Part shown: one piece after another, positions 1 to 7,224 of the stretch
Layout of the letters: each line of letters starts with the position of its first letter
Position numbering within the stretch: position 1 is the first letter of the stretch
From: UBA724 sp964229545
GTDB lineage: Bacteria; Bacteroidota; Bacteroidia; Flavobacteriales; Flavobacteriaceae
Direction: 5' to 3'
NCBI GenBank assembly: GCA_964229545.1
Contig: CAXRDP010000047.1
Coordinates: forward strand, 1-21,267
DNA length: 21,267 nucleotides
Notes under the pieces: generated by a model
Told to the model about the DNA's origin: nothing
Databases searched by the model: none
Seen by the model: the letters and a program-made list of their open reading frames with translations, nothing else
Program-made: the position numbers and the translations under genes

Positions 1-546
1 AGCTGAAGGATTTCCTCCTTCCCATTTTAGACTGCCAAAATGATGGCTCTTTTTGAGCTTTGCGTTTACCTGAAGGTCTTTGTTGAGCAAAGACATAACT
101 TGTGCATATCTTGGAGTGGTATGTCGAACTACGCCTACAATTCCTTGGGCACTCACCACCCCCATTTCGGGATACACACCTTGGTTCTCCCCAATATTTA
201 GGGTTAGGTAGTTGTAATCCAATAAAAAACTATTGCGTAAAACCCTCGCGGCTCCAACCCCATAAGCAATCGGTCGGCTGTCATCGGTTTGTTTCTGTAA
301 CAACAACTCTTTTAGCAACAGTTCATTTTCCTCTGTCAACCGCTGATTATCTTGAGCCAGATTCATATAATACCCTAAAATGCCTGTACTTTCGTGCATC
401 CAGCTACCAAGGCCGGTACTCCATTTGGAAAAAAGGTCTCTGTGATAGCTGCTAGACTGTGAGGTGAGCAACAATGAAACTGCAAACAGCACCGAAAACA
501 CCAATGCATTTCTAAATTTTAGGATGGCATTAATGAGCTGCTGCAT
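1..546 (-). CDS. mreC: Rod shape-determining protein MreC, N-terminal part (runs off the window)
   Basis: This open frame of 182 codons starts at ATG 546 and continues past base 1 without a stop, so only the N-terminal part is present. MreC is an inner-membrane protein with a periplasmic domain that organises the cell-wall elongation complex with MreB, MreD, RodA and PBP2. Visible parts are a short basic N-terminus, one membrane segment at about residues 13-29 (ALVFSVLFAVSLLL), a coiled-coil-like stretch at about 58-85 rich in Q, E, L and K, and the beginning of the beta-rich domain. That domain shows the family-type segments NIGENQGVYPEMGVVS and GIVGVV. It begins 10 bases after the mreB stop, so co-transcription with mreB is expected. 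Identification rests on both the sequence pattern and the mreB neighbour. The missing C-terminal part cannot be judged. Confidence 0.93.
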   Translation of the reverse strand, partial: MQQLINAILKFRNALVFSVLFAVSLLLTSQSSSYHRDLFSKWSTGLGSWMHESTGILGYYMNLAQDNQRLTEENELLLKELLLQKQTDDSRPIAYGVGAARVLRNSFLLDYNYLTLNIGENQGVYPEMGVVSAQGIVGVVRHTTPRYAQVMSLLNKDLQVNAKLKKSHHFGSLKWEGGNPSA

Positions 547-556
547 GTCTATTCAG

Positions 557-1585
557 CTATTTGACCAGTACGCTTTTGTATTGCTCTATGTTTTTCAATG
601 CGATTCCTGTACCACGTACTACAGCACGAAGGGGATCTTCAGCGATAAAAATAGGGAGGTCTGTTTTTTGAGAAAGTCGTTTGTCCAAACCTCTCAACAT
701 GGAGCCACCTCCGGCCAAATAGACTCCAGTATTGTAAATATCTGCAGCCAGTTCGGGTGGGGTTTGAGATAAGGTTTCCATCACAGAATCTTCAATTCGT
801 ATGATAGACTTGTCCAAAGCTTTGGCAATCTCACGATAGGAGACGACTGTTTCTTTGGGTTTTCCTGTGAGCAAATCCCTTCCTTGGACCGTCATATCTT
901 CAGGTGGATTCTCGAGTTCCTCAAGGGCAGATCCAATCAGAATCTTCACACGCTCAGCAGTGCGCTCACCCACATACAAGTTGTGTTGGGTGCGCATGTA
1001 GTAAATAATGTCATTGGTAAACACATCACCGGCTACCTTGACAGACTTGTCACACACAATACCCGACAAAGCGATGACAGCAATCTCCGTGGTACCACCA
1101 CCGATGTCAATAATCATATTTCCTTTGGGTTGCATGATGTTTACCCCGATTCCTATAGCTGCAGCCATGGGCTCATGGATAAGATATACTTCTTTTCCAT
1201 TGACCCGTTCAGCAGACTCTCTCACGGCACGCATTTCTACCTCAGTAATACCTGAAGGAATACATATCACCATTCGAAGTGCAGGTGAAAAAAGACGTTT
1301 TTTAAGGGTTGGGATGTTTTTGATAAACATACTGATCATCTGCTCTGAAGCGTTGAAATCAGCAATTACACCATCTTTAAGTGGTCGGATGGTTTTGATG
1401 TTTTCGTGGGTTTTTCCTTGCATCAATGCGGCTTCCTGACCTACTGCAATGATTTTGTTGGTCCTACGATCACGCGCCACAATTGAGGGACTGTCGACCA
1501 CCACTTTGTCATTGTGGATAATTAAGGTGTTCGCAGTGCCTAAGTCAATGGCAATATCTTCTGTCAAAAAATCAAAAAACCCCAT
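557..1585 (-). CDS. mreB: Rod shape-determining actin-like protein MreB
   Basis: MreB is a bacterial actin that polymerises under the inner membrane and steers lateral cell-wall synthesis. The protein has 342 residues, the normal family length. Actin-fold nucleotide motifs are clear: phosphate-1 DIAIDLGTANTLI near residues 10-22, phosphate-2 IDIGGGTTEIAVI near 159-171, and the adenosine motif YLAGGGSMLRGLDK near 289-302. HEPMAAAIG near 136-144 is also typical. A start at ATG 1585 is supported by a strong ribosome binding site 8 bases upstream and by the family-typical opening MGFFDFL. It lies 35 bases after purH and 10 bases before mreC. I see no separate promoter in the gap to purH, so a purH-mreB-mreC transcript is inferred. 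Confidence 0.98.
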   Translation of the reverse strand: MGFFDFLTEDIAIDLGTANTLIIHNDKVVVDSPSIVARDRRTNKIIAVGQEAALMQGKTHENIKTIRPLKDGVIADFNASEQMISMFIKNIPTLKKRLFSPALRMVICIPSGITEVEMRAVRESAERVNGKEVYLIHEPMAAAIGIGVNIMQPKGNMIIDIGGGTTEIAVIALSGIVCDKSVKVAGDVFTNDIIYYMRTQHNLYVGERTAERVKILIGSALEELENPPEDMTVQGRDLLTGKPKETVVSYREIAKALDKSIIRIEDSVMETLSQTPPELAADIYNTGVYLAGGGSMLRGLDKRLSQKTDLPIFIAEDPLRAVVRGTGIALKNIEQYKSVLVK

Positions 1586-1590
1586 ATTTA

Positions 1591-1600
1591 GTTCCTCCTT
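1591..1600 (-). promoter_or_regulatory. Strong Shine-Dalgarno sequence of mreB
   Basis: The minus strand reads AAGGAGGAAC, ending 5 bases before the ATG at 1585, with the GGAGG core 8 bases from the start. It is a near-perfect anti-16S match. It stands out because the other starts in this window that I inspected (purH, topA, miaB, groES, gldN) have no comparable purine run, as is usual for Bacteroidota. It fixes the mreB start and suggests strong independent translation initiation. Confidence 0.8.
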
Positions 1601-1620
1601 AACTTATGTAATTATACGAA

Positions 1621-3147
1621 TTAATGTTTAAAATGCCTCACCCCCGTCATGACCATGGCCACATCGTTGCCATTACAATAGTCGATGCTCAACTGATCTT
1701 TTATAGATCCGCCGGGTTGGATTACTGCCGAAATGCCCACCTGATGGGCAATTTCTACACAATCTGGAAAAGGGAAAAAAGCATCACTGGCCATAACAGC
1801 TCCTTTGAGGTCAAATCCAAAAGTTTCAGCTTTTTTAATGGCTTGTTGCAAAGCATCTACTCGAGAAGTTTGCCCGGTACCCGAAGCCAAAAGCTGCTGC
1901 CCTTTGGCCAAAACGATGGTATTAGACTTGGTTTGTTTGCATATTTTGGAGGCAAACAACAAGTCGGCTATTTCACTTTCAGAGGGCTTCCTATCAGTGG
2001 CATATTGAAGCATGTCCACATGGTCAACTACATCATCTCTGTCTTGAACGAGGTATCCGTTCAAACAACTACGAACCAGTTTCAGGATGTGTGTGTTGGT
2101 TTTTTGCTGAAGGATGATTCGGTTCTTTTTGCCCTTCAGTAATGAAAGCGCTTCAGAACTATAGCTGGGTGCGATAATTACTTCACAAAAAAGCTCATGA
2201 ATAAGTTCTGCTGTCGCAAGATCAATTTCTTGGTTGGCAATTAAAATACCTCCGAAAGCTGAAATGGGGTCTCCCGCCAAAGCGGCTTTATAAGCCTCAC
2301 TTAAAGTTTTTCTTGTAGCCAGCCCGCAGGTATTGTTGTGTTTCAGAATTGCAAAGGTTGGATCTAGACCTTCAAAAGCTTCCATCACTTGCACAGCCGC
2401 ATCTACATCGAGAAGGTTGTTGTAGGACAAGGCCTTCCCATTGTGTTTTTCAAACAATTGCTCAAGGTCACCATAGAAAAAACCTTTTTGGTGTGGGTTT
2501 TCTCCATATCGCAACTGTTGGCCTTGAGGTACACTGAGTTTCAAAGCACTACTTCCATCACTGAAATAATTGAAAATCCCGCTGTCATAGTGCGAGGACA
2601 CATGGAATGCCTGTGCGGCAAAATAGGTGCGTTGTTCCAATGTGAAAGACCCTTTTTGGTCTTGTAAAATAGAATCTAGGGTTTTGTATTCGGAACGCGC
2701 TGCCACACAAACTACATCAGCGTGGTTCTTCGCAGCTGCTCGGATGAGTGCAATTCCGCCAATATCAATTTTTTCAATAATCTCTTGCGCTGTACCGCCC
2801 GAGGCAACCGTTTCCTCAAAGGGGTAAAGGTCCACGATTACCAGGTCTATAGGAGGAATTTCGTATTTGGTAATTTCTTTTTGGTCATTTTCTTCAGCCC
2901 TACGGTTTAGGATACCTCCAAACACTTTGGGGTGAAGTGTCTTTACCCTGCCTCCCAAAATCGAAGGATAGTCCGTGATAGACTCAACACGTGTGACTTC
3001 AGCCCCAAGTTTTTCGATATAATCAGCCGTGCCACCTGTAGAAAAGATTCTTACCCCAAGGGTATTTAATTTTTCAACAATAGGATCAAGTCCGTTTTTG
3101 TCATAAACCGAGATGAGTGCGGATTGCACTTGAATGGCGTCTTGCAT
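1621..3147 (-). CDS. purH: Bifunctional AICAR transformylase / IMP cyclohydrolase PurH
   Basis: PurH performs the last two steps of purine synthesis in the cytoplasm: formylation of AICAR with 10-formyl-tetrahydrofolate, then ring closure to IMP. The protein has 508 residues from ATG 3147. The N-terminal MGS-like cyclohydrolase domain opens with SALISVYDK and contains FSTGGT (residues 35-40) and GRVKTLHPKVFGGIL (66-80). The transformylase domain contains LRYGENPHQ, the catalytic Lys-His motif as KHNNTCG, SDAFFPFPD and IQPGGSIKDQ, and it ends in the family-typical VMTGVRHFKH. The frame stays open 11 codons upstream to a TTG at 3180. That TTG overlaps a promoter -7 box, so ATG 3147 is chosen. 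mreB follows 35 bases downstream, an arrangement I know from other Bacteroidota. Confidence 0.98.
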   Translation of the reverse strand: MQDAIQVQSALISVYDKNGLDPIVEKLNTLGVRIFSTGGTADYIEKLGAEVTRVESITDYPSILGGRVKTLHPKVFGGILNRRAEENDQKEITKYEIPPIDLVIVDLYPFEETVASGGTAQEIIEKIDIGGIALIRAAAKNHADVVCVAARSEYKTLDSILQDQKGSFTLEQRTYFAAQAFHVSSHYDSGIFNYFSDGSSALKLSVPQGQQLRYGENPHQKGFFYGDLEQLFEKHNGKALSYNNLLDVDAAVQVMEAFEGLDPTFAILKHNNTCGLATRKTLSEAYKAALAGDPISAFGGILIANQEIDLATAELIHELFCEVIIAPSYSSEALSLLKGKKNRIILQQKTNTHILKLVRSCLNGYLVQDRDDVVDHVDMLQYATDRKPSESEIADLLFASKICKQTKSNTIVLAKGQQLLASGTGQTSRVDALQQAIKKAETFGFDLKGAVMASDAFFPFPDCVEIAHQVGISAVIQPGGSIKDQLSIDYCNGNDVAMVMTGVRHFKH

Positions 3148-3168
3148 AGGTGCGTGAAAATTGAAGTG

Positions 3169-3176
3169 CAAAAGTA
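3169..3176 (-). promoter_or_regulatory. Probable promoter -7 box for purH (TACTTTTG)
   Basis: The minus strand reads TACTTTTG followed by C, a perfect match to the Bacteroidota sigma-A -7 consensus TAnnTTTG. I see no clear TTG at the usual -33 distance. A transcript starting about 6 bases downstream would carry a leader of about 16 bases before the ATG at 3147. That agrees with the spacing at miaB, topA and the YeeE/YedE genes. Confidence 0.5.
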
Positions 3177-3216
3177 GCAATTTTCACTTGCATTTGGACT
3201 CGGAAATGGTCAGATG

Positions 3217-3669
3217 TTAAAACAAATAAGTAGCGACTAGTGAATTGACCTTTGTGAGAAATTCCGCATCACTTTCATCGAATGCAGCGTAGGAATGGCT
3301 GTCAATGTCGATTTGTCCAATGTTTTGCCCATCGACTATCAAAGGGATGACAATTTCTGACTTTACATCGAGGCTGCAAGCGATGTAGTTGTCTTGGGCA
3401 TTTACATCGTCCACAATAAAGTTTTGGTTGCTCAAAGCAACTTGCCCGCAAATTCCTTTTCCAAATGGAATGTGTGTATGTTCGGTAGGTGCCCCCACAT
3501 AAGTGGCCAAGATAAGCTCGGGTTTTTCTTGGCTATGCAAGTAGTAGCCGACCCAGTTGTACTTCTCTAATTCATCATGCAAGCGTTGACAAACAAAGGC
3601 CAGCCCATCATCTAGTCGAGGTTTTAGGTGCAGTTGTTTTTCGATATCCTGTAATAGCTGGTCGTACAT
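3217..3669 (-). CDS. msrC: GAF-domain free methionine-(R)-sulfoxide reductase (fRMsr / MsrC type)
   Basis: This family reduces free L-methionine-(R)-sulfoxide to methionine in the cytoplasm, drawing electrons from thioredoxin. The whole 150-residue protein is one GAF domain, the normal family size. Typical segments are YNWVGYY near 37-43, PFGKGICGQ near 68-76, YIACSLDVKSEIVIPL near 95-110, and IGQIDIDS near 117-124. The two cysteines in GICG (C74) and YIAC (C98) match two of the three conserved cysteines. The third, which lies 10 residues before the GICG cysteine in E. coli, is H64 here. The gene starts just after the groEL terminator. I see no clear promoter, so it may depend on readthrough. 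The symbol is by family resemblance (E. coli YebR/MsrC). Confidence 0.85.
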   Translation of the reverse strand: MYDQLLQDIEKQLHLKPRLDDGLAFVCQRLHDELEKYNWVGYYLHSQEKPELILATYVGAPTEHTHIPFGKGICGQVALSNQNFIVDDVNAQDNYIACSLDVKSEIVIPLIVDGQNIGQIDIDSHSYAAFDESDAEFLTKVNSLVATYLF

Positions 3670-3675
3670 TGGATA

Positions 3676-3710
3676 TAAAATAAAAACTGCCCAAATGGCT
3701 TGGGCAGTTT
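3676..3710 (-). terminator. Rho-independent terminator of groESL
   Basis: A perfect 10-base-pair stem (AACTGCCCAA / TTGGGCAGTT, 3685-3694 with 3700-3709) encloses a 5-base loop. On the minus strand it is followed by TTTTTATTTTAT. It lies 14 bases after the groEL stop codon and just before the ATG of the fRMsr gene at 3669. It should strongly reduce readthrough of the abundant groESL transcript. Confidence 0.92.
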
Positions 3711-3723
3711 GCTGTGTTAAGAT

Positions 3724-5352
3724 TTACATCATGCCGGGCATACCGCCACCCATGGGTGGCGCCGCCGGTGCATCTTCTTTGATATCCACAAGGGCACACT
3801 CGGTAGTGAGAACCATACCCGCAACCGAAGCTGCATTTTCCAAAGCGACTCTAGTCACTTTTTTAGGATCAATGATACCTGCTTTTTGCATGTCAACATA
3901 AGCATCAGACTTGGCGTCGTAGCCAAAGTTGGCATCACCTTCTTCAACCTTTGCGACCACTACAGATCCTTCGCCACCTGCGTTGGTTACGATGGTTCTT
4001 AAGGGTGCTTCAACTGCATTAAACACAATCTGTGTTCCTGTGGCCTCATCAGCGTTGCTAGGTTTAAGTTTGCTGATGGCTTTTCGGGCATTTAGCAGTG
4101 CTACACCTCCTCCAGACACAATGCCTTCTTCTACTGCGGCACGCGTTGCATGGAGCGCGTCATCTACACGGTCTTTTTTCTCTTTCATCTCAACCTCAGA
4201 GGCTGCACCTACGTAAAGTACTGCTACGCCACCAGCCAATTTGGCCAAGCGTTCTTGCAGTTTTTCGCGGTCATAATCCGAAGTGGTAGATTCGATTTGT
4301 GCTTTGATCTGGTTGACACGTGCTTTGATGTTTTCTCCATCTCCTGCACCATTAACTATGGTGGTATTGTCTTTGTCGATGGTTACTTTCTCGGCAGTTC
4401 CCAACATGTCTAAGGTGGTGTTTTCCAAAGTAAAACCACGTTCTTCAGAGATAACAGTACCTCCAGTGAGAATGGCAATGTCTTCCAACATGGCCTTGCG
4501 TCGGTCTCCAAAACCAGGTGCTTTGACAGCAGCAATCTTTAAGGCACCACGGAGTTTGTTTACCACTAGCGTAGCCAAGGCTTCGCCGTCTACATCTTCT
4601 GCAATAACCAAAAGAGGTTTGCCACTTTGCGCAACGGGCTCCAAAACAGGCAACAAGTCTTTCATGGTCGAAATCTTCTTGTCGTAAAGCAAAATGTAAG
4701 GATTTTCCAAGTCTGCTTCCATTTTGTCAGAGTTGGTCACAAAATAGGGAGACAAATAGCCTCTATCGAATTGCATTCCTTCAACAACATCCACATAGGT
4801 GTCGGTTCCTTTGGCTTCCTCTACCGTGATAACCCCTTCTTTGCCCACTTTTTCAAAAGCTTCTGTAATGAGGCTTCCAATCGTTTCATCATTGTTGGCT
4901 GATATAGAGGCAACTTGCTTGATTTTTTCTGATGAGTTACCCACTTCGACCGCCTGTTTGTTGAGGTCGCTCACAATGGCCTCAACGGCTTTGTCAACAC
5001 CTCTTTTCAGGTCCATGGGGTTTGCACCTGCGGCCACATTTTTGAGTCCCTCACGCACAATGGCTTGCGCCAAGATGGTAGCGGTGGTGGTTCCATCACC
5101 GGCCAAATCATTGGTTTTAGAAGCAACTTCCTTTACCATCTGCGCGCCCATATTTTCAAGCGCATCTTCGAGTTCTATTTCTTTGGCTACAGTCACACCA
5201 TCTTTGGTTACTTGAGGGCCACCAAAAGATTTACCTATAATTACATTTCTACCTTTGGGACCTAGGGTCACTTTTACTGCATTTGCCAACGCATCTACAC
5301 CTCTTTTGAGGCCTTCACGGGCTTGTACGTCAAATTGAATGTCTTTTGCCAT
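3724..5352 (-). CDS. groEL: Chaperonin GroEL (Hsp60)
   Basis: GroEL forms the double-ring ATP-dependent folding chamber in the cytoplasm and works with the GroES cap. The 542-residue length is normal. The opening is family-typical (KDIQFDVQAREGLKRGVDALANAV). Nucleotide-site motifs include LGPKGRNVII, VAKEIELED and GDGTTTATILAQ. The apical domain carries VVEGMQFDRGYLSPYF, and the last third has AAVEEGIVSGGGVALL. The C-terminus ends in the usual Gly-Met tail (GGGMPGMM). It starts 16 bases after the groES stop and is followed by a strong terminator, so groES-groEL is a two-gene unit. Control presumably comes from the unusual region upstream of groES. Confidence 0.99.
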   Translation of the reverse strand: MAKDIQFDVQAREGLKRGVDALANAVKVTLGPKGRNVIIGKSFGGPQVTKDGVTVAKEIELEDALENMGAQMVKEVASKTNDLAGDGTTTATILAQAIVREGLKNVAAGANPMDLKRGVDKAVEAIVSDLNKQAVEVGNSSEKIKQVASISANNDETIGSLITEAFEKVGKEGVITVEEAKGTDTYVDVVEGMQFDRGYLSPYFVTNSDKMEADLENPYILLYDKKISTMKDLLPVLEPVAQSGKPLLVIAEDVDGEALATLVVNKLRGALKIAAVKAPGFGDRRKAMLEDIAILTGGTVISEERGFTLENTTLDMLGTAEKVTIDKDNTTIVNGAGDGENIKARVNQIKAQIESTTSDYDREKLQERLAKLAGGVAVLYVGAASEVEMKEKKDRVDDALHATRAAVEEGIVSGGGVALLNARKAISKLKPSNADEATGTQIVFNAVEAPLRTIVTNAGGEGSVVVAKVEEGDANFGYDAKSDAYVDMQKAGIIDPKKVTRVALENAASVAGMVLTTECALVDIKEDAPAAPPMGGGMPGMM

Positions 5353-5368
5353 TTCTTAAAAATTAATG

Positions 5369-5647
5369 TTAAACAATTGCTAGAATATCGCTTTCACGCA
5401 TGATTAGATAATCCCCACCTTCTAGTTTGAGTTCTGTACCGGCATATTTGCCATATAATACAGTATCACCCACTTTTACGGTTACAGGCTCATCTTTGGT
5501 ACCCGGTCCTACAGCAACCACAGAACCTTTTTGAGGTTTTTCTTTGGCTGTATCTGGGATGATAATTCCTGATGCAGTTTTGGTCTCTGCTTCCAAAGGA
5601 GAAACCAATACACGATCTGCTAATGGTTTAATATTGATTTTACTCAT
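5369..5647 (-). CDS. groES: Co-chaperonin GroES (Hsp10)
   Basis: GroES is the heptameric lid of the GroEL folding chamber. The 92-residue protein has the standard layout: LADRVLVSPLEAETKTASGIIIPDTAKEKP, which includes the mobile loop around residues 16-32, then GSVVAVGPGTKDE, VKVGDTVLYGKYAGTE and a C-terminal YLIMRESDILAIV. The ATG at 5647 is the first start in frame and gives the conserved N-terminus. It is the first gene of groES-groEL, with 100 bases separating it from the secG stop upstream. Those bases hold direct repeats, a palindrome and a sigma-54-like promoter. Confidence 0.99.
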   Translation of the reverse strand: MSKINIKPLADRVLVSPLEAETKTASGIIIPDTAKEKPQKGSVVAVGPGTKDEPVTVKVGDTVLYGKYAGTELKLEGGDYLIMRESDILAIV

Positions 5648-5670
5648 TTTATTGTTTTTTCCATTCTATA

Positions 5671-5687
5671 AACATGAATCATGCCAA
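5671..5687 (-). promoter_or_regulatory. Candidate sigma-54 (-24/-12) promoter of groES-groEL
   Basis: The minus strand reads TTGGCATG-ATTC-ATGTT. Against the sigma-54 consensus TTGGCACG-N4-TTGCA, the -24 half matches in 7 of 8 positions and its GG is correctly spaced. The -12 half is weak (ATGTT, with GT in place of GC). A start about 12 bases downstream of the -12 element would fall near 5660 and give a leader of about 13 bases. No perfect TAnnTTTG box occurs between secG and groES; the nearest is TACCATTG with one mismatch. A sigma-54 activator gene lies about 1.6 kb upstream (7214-8458). The link between the two is inference. Confidence 0.4.
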
Positions 5688-5696
5688 TGGTAGTAT

Positions 5697-5737
5697 TGAC
5701 ATTATTTGCTGCCACAATTGTGACATTATGACATTTT
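5697..5737 (-). repeat. Direct repeats and palindrome upstream of groES (possible regulator sites)
   Basis: On the plus strand TGACATTAT occurs at 5697-5705 and 5721-5729, and TGACATTTT at 5729-5737 (in gene orientation ATAATGTCA, ATAATGTCA, AAAATGTCA). Between and over them lies the palindrome TGCCACAATTGTGACA at 5710-5725, whose 8-base arms match in 7 positions. In gene orientation all lie upstream of the sigma-54-like promoter, at roughly -37 to -77 from its predicted start. This looks like a binding array for a dimeric regulator. No CIRCE element (TTAGCACTC-N9-GAGTGCTAA) is present. Confidence 0.5.
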
Positions 5738-5747
5738 AGGCACTAGG

Positions 5748-6089
5748 TTACTCTTCCTTTTGTACAGGAATTTCCGGCAAGGTTTCTGGAATTTCTTCTG
5801 GAATCACAGCTTCGGTAGCTTCCTCATTAATAAGGCTAGATTCTGAAAGTTCGTTGTTGCGCGACACAGTAGAGTTTGCCAAAAGGATAAGCACCAGCAA
5901 AAGCGAGGCTAGTATCCAAGTACTGCGGTCCAAAAAGTCGGTTGTTTTTTGAACGCCACCAAGTTGTTGGCCACCTCCACCAAAAGCCGAGGACAAACCT
6001 CCGCCTTTTGGGTTTTGAACCATTACTACTAAAATTAATAGAAAAGACACTATAATAATAAGTGCAAGAAAGATTGAAAAGGTACTCAT
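5748..6089 (-). CDS. secG: Preprotein translocase subunit SecG
   Basis: SecG is a small inner-membrane subunit of the SecYEG channel that assists SecA-driven export. The 113-residue protein has two membrane segments, at about residues 4-24 and 57-76. Between them is the diagnostic loop VQNPKGGGLSSAFGGGG (about 24-40), with GGVQKTTDFLDRSTW leading into the second segment. The C-terminal 35 residues are acidic and rich in Glu, Pro and Ile, an extension common in Bacteroidota SecG and of unknown role. It begins 5 bases after the stop of the upstream TPR-like gene and is the last gene of the miaB-to-secG operon. There is no terminator-like hairpin after it, so some transcription may continue into groESL. 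Confidence 0.95.
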   Translation of the reverse strand: MSTFSIFLALIIIVSFLLILVVMVQNPKGGGLSSAFGGGGQQLGGVQKTTDFLDRSTWILASLLLVLILLANSTVSRNNELSESSLINEEATEAVIPEEIPETLPEIPVQKEE

Positions 6090-6094
6090 GGGTA

Positions 6095-6706
6095 TTATTT
6101 AGATGCCATTTCAGCTTCGATAAGCTTTATTTGGTCAGCAAAGAAACCACTTTTTTCCGGATATTTCAAAGCCAATATTTTGAATGCGTTTTTGGCTTCT
6201 TCAAACTTTTTTTGTTTCCAATACAGTTTGGCCAAAGTTTCGGTCATTATTTCGTTGGTGGCCAAAGGTTGGCTTTCAGAAAGGTCTTTAGATTCAATTG
6301 ATTTTGAAGGCGATATTTTGGGGTTGCTTTCTAAAAAATCATCAATCCAGTCAAATTTTTTGGAATGGGGTTCACGTGTGTGTGAGTTGACCCATTCGAG
6401 CCATGCCAAAAACGAGTTTTCCTCAGAAGGTTGACTCGGAACTTTTGGGATGTTTTCGGTCGAAATGTTCTGGTTTTCAAGATGTTCATATAGTGCCACT
6501 CTAAAGGAAGTTTGCAAGGCACATAACCGCAAGGCTTTTTTATACCCCTTATGATTGAGTTGTCTTAACAAGTCTAGTTCTAGAACACGTGCAGCTTGAA
6601 AATAGGGATAGGTTTCAATCAGCGTCCCTACTTCGGACAATGCTTTTTCAGGGGCTTTTTCAGCCATAGCACGCAATTGAGTTAAAGATGTCATGCTGTT
6701 TACCAT
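6095..6706 (-). CDS. Conserved TPR-like protein of unknown function
   Basis: I do not assign a function. The protein has 203 residues from ATG 6706, or 199 from the in-frame ATG at 6694; the first overlaps the lptE stop by 7 bases. No signal peptide or membrane segment is visible, so it is probably cytoplasmic. The N-terminal part (ETYPYFQAARVLELDLLRQL near 29-48, then a YKKALRLCA helix) and the C-terminal part (LAKLYWKQKKFEEAKNAF near 164-181, then ALKYPEKSGFF) look like tetratricopeptide repeats. The middle, about 85-150, is polar and probably flexible. The YPYFQAA pattern is one I associate with Bacteroidota TPR proteins. It sits between lptE and secG in one operon, which may hint at an envelope-related task, but the sequence does not show it. 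Confidence 0.8.
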   Translation of the reverse strand: MVNSMTSLTQLRAMAEKAPEKALSEVGTLIETYPYFQAARVLELDLLRQLNHKGYKKALRLCALQTSFRVALYEHLENQNISTENIPKVPSQPSEENSFLAWLEWVNSHTREPHSKKFDWIDDFLESNPKISPSKSIESKDLSESQPLATNEIMTETLAKLYWKQKKFEEAKNAFKILALKYPEKSGFFADQIKLIEAEMASK

Positions 6707-7224
6707 TTGGCCAAAGACTCGTTAAAAATATCTTGAGTGATACGCTCAAAGATTACCTCGTGCGCTTCTGCTTTTACATTTTGAAGGAGTTGTGTGTCGG
6801 GGAAATCAAAAAAGAAAGAAAAGCGCTTTTCAAAGTCATCGTCTTCGTTGTTTGTGTTGAAATAACGAACATTGATCGAAACTGTGAGGCGGTTTTGGGC
6901 GGCGGTTTGTTGGGCAGTAGCTGTGGTAGGGGTGACTCTGTATTCTTCGATTTCGCCTTCATAAATAAGGTCGCCATCAACTCCAGTCAATTGTAAGTTG
7001 GTTTGGTTGATCAGTACTTCCTGCAATGCATTGGTGAAATCGCGATCCAGTCCGGCCTCGAAGGTAGAGCCAATAGAATTGGCGGCGTTGTTTACAAACA
7101 TATTGACCTGTACTGTTTCTGCCCCTTCAGGAATTGAGGCCCCGGTAAATGAGTAAAACTTACAACTCACCAGCATACTCATGGCAAAAATTGCACCCAC
7201 ATTAGATAGTATTTTAGCCTTCAA
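6700..7224 (-). CDS. lptE: LPS-assembly lipoprotein LptE (TTG start)
   Basis: LptE is an outer-membrane lipoprotein that plugs the LptD barrel and helps insert LPS. The frame is open from ATG 7302, but that start lies 89 bases inside the preceding gene and gives an N-terminus with no signal peptide. TTG 7224 gives a 174-residue protein opening MKAKILSNVGAIFAMSMLVSC. This is a proper lipoprotein signal with a basic start, a hydrophobic core, the lipobox LVSC and Cys21. The mature start CKFYSFTGASIPEGAETVQV is typical of Bacteroidota LptE, and the rest has the expected LDRDFTNAL and LTVSINVRYFNT segments. TTG 7224 overlaps the activator stop by 11 bases. GTG 7200 would leave only 12 residues before Cys, and ATG 7182 only 6. 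Confidence 0.88.
   Translation of the reverse strand: MKAKILSNVGAIFAMSMLVSCKFYSFTGASIPEGAETVQVNMFVNNAANSIGSTFEAGLDRDFTNALQEVLINQTNLQLTGVDGDLIYEGEIEEYRVTPTTATAQQTAAQNRLTVSINVRYFNTNNEDDDFEKRFSFFFDFPDTQLLQNVKAEAHEVIFERITQDIFNESLAKW

Noticed and set aside
102..772. Plus-strand open frames of 117 and 102 codons over mreC and the end of mreB
   Set aside because: They lie antisense to clearly recognisable mreC and mreB coding sequence, and their products have no family-like pattern.
3148..3180. Upstream TTG start of purH at 3180
   Set aside because: The TTG overlaps a perfect -7 promoter box and adds 11 residues not typical of PurH; ATG 3147 gives the normal N-terminus.
5648..5747. CIRCE/HrcA operator before groES
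   Set aside because: Neither TTAGCACTC nor GAGTGCTAA, nor a close variant with N9 spacing, is present; the palindrome found is different in sequence and spacing.
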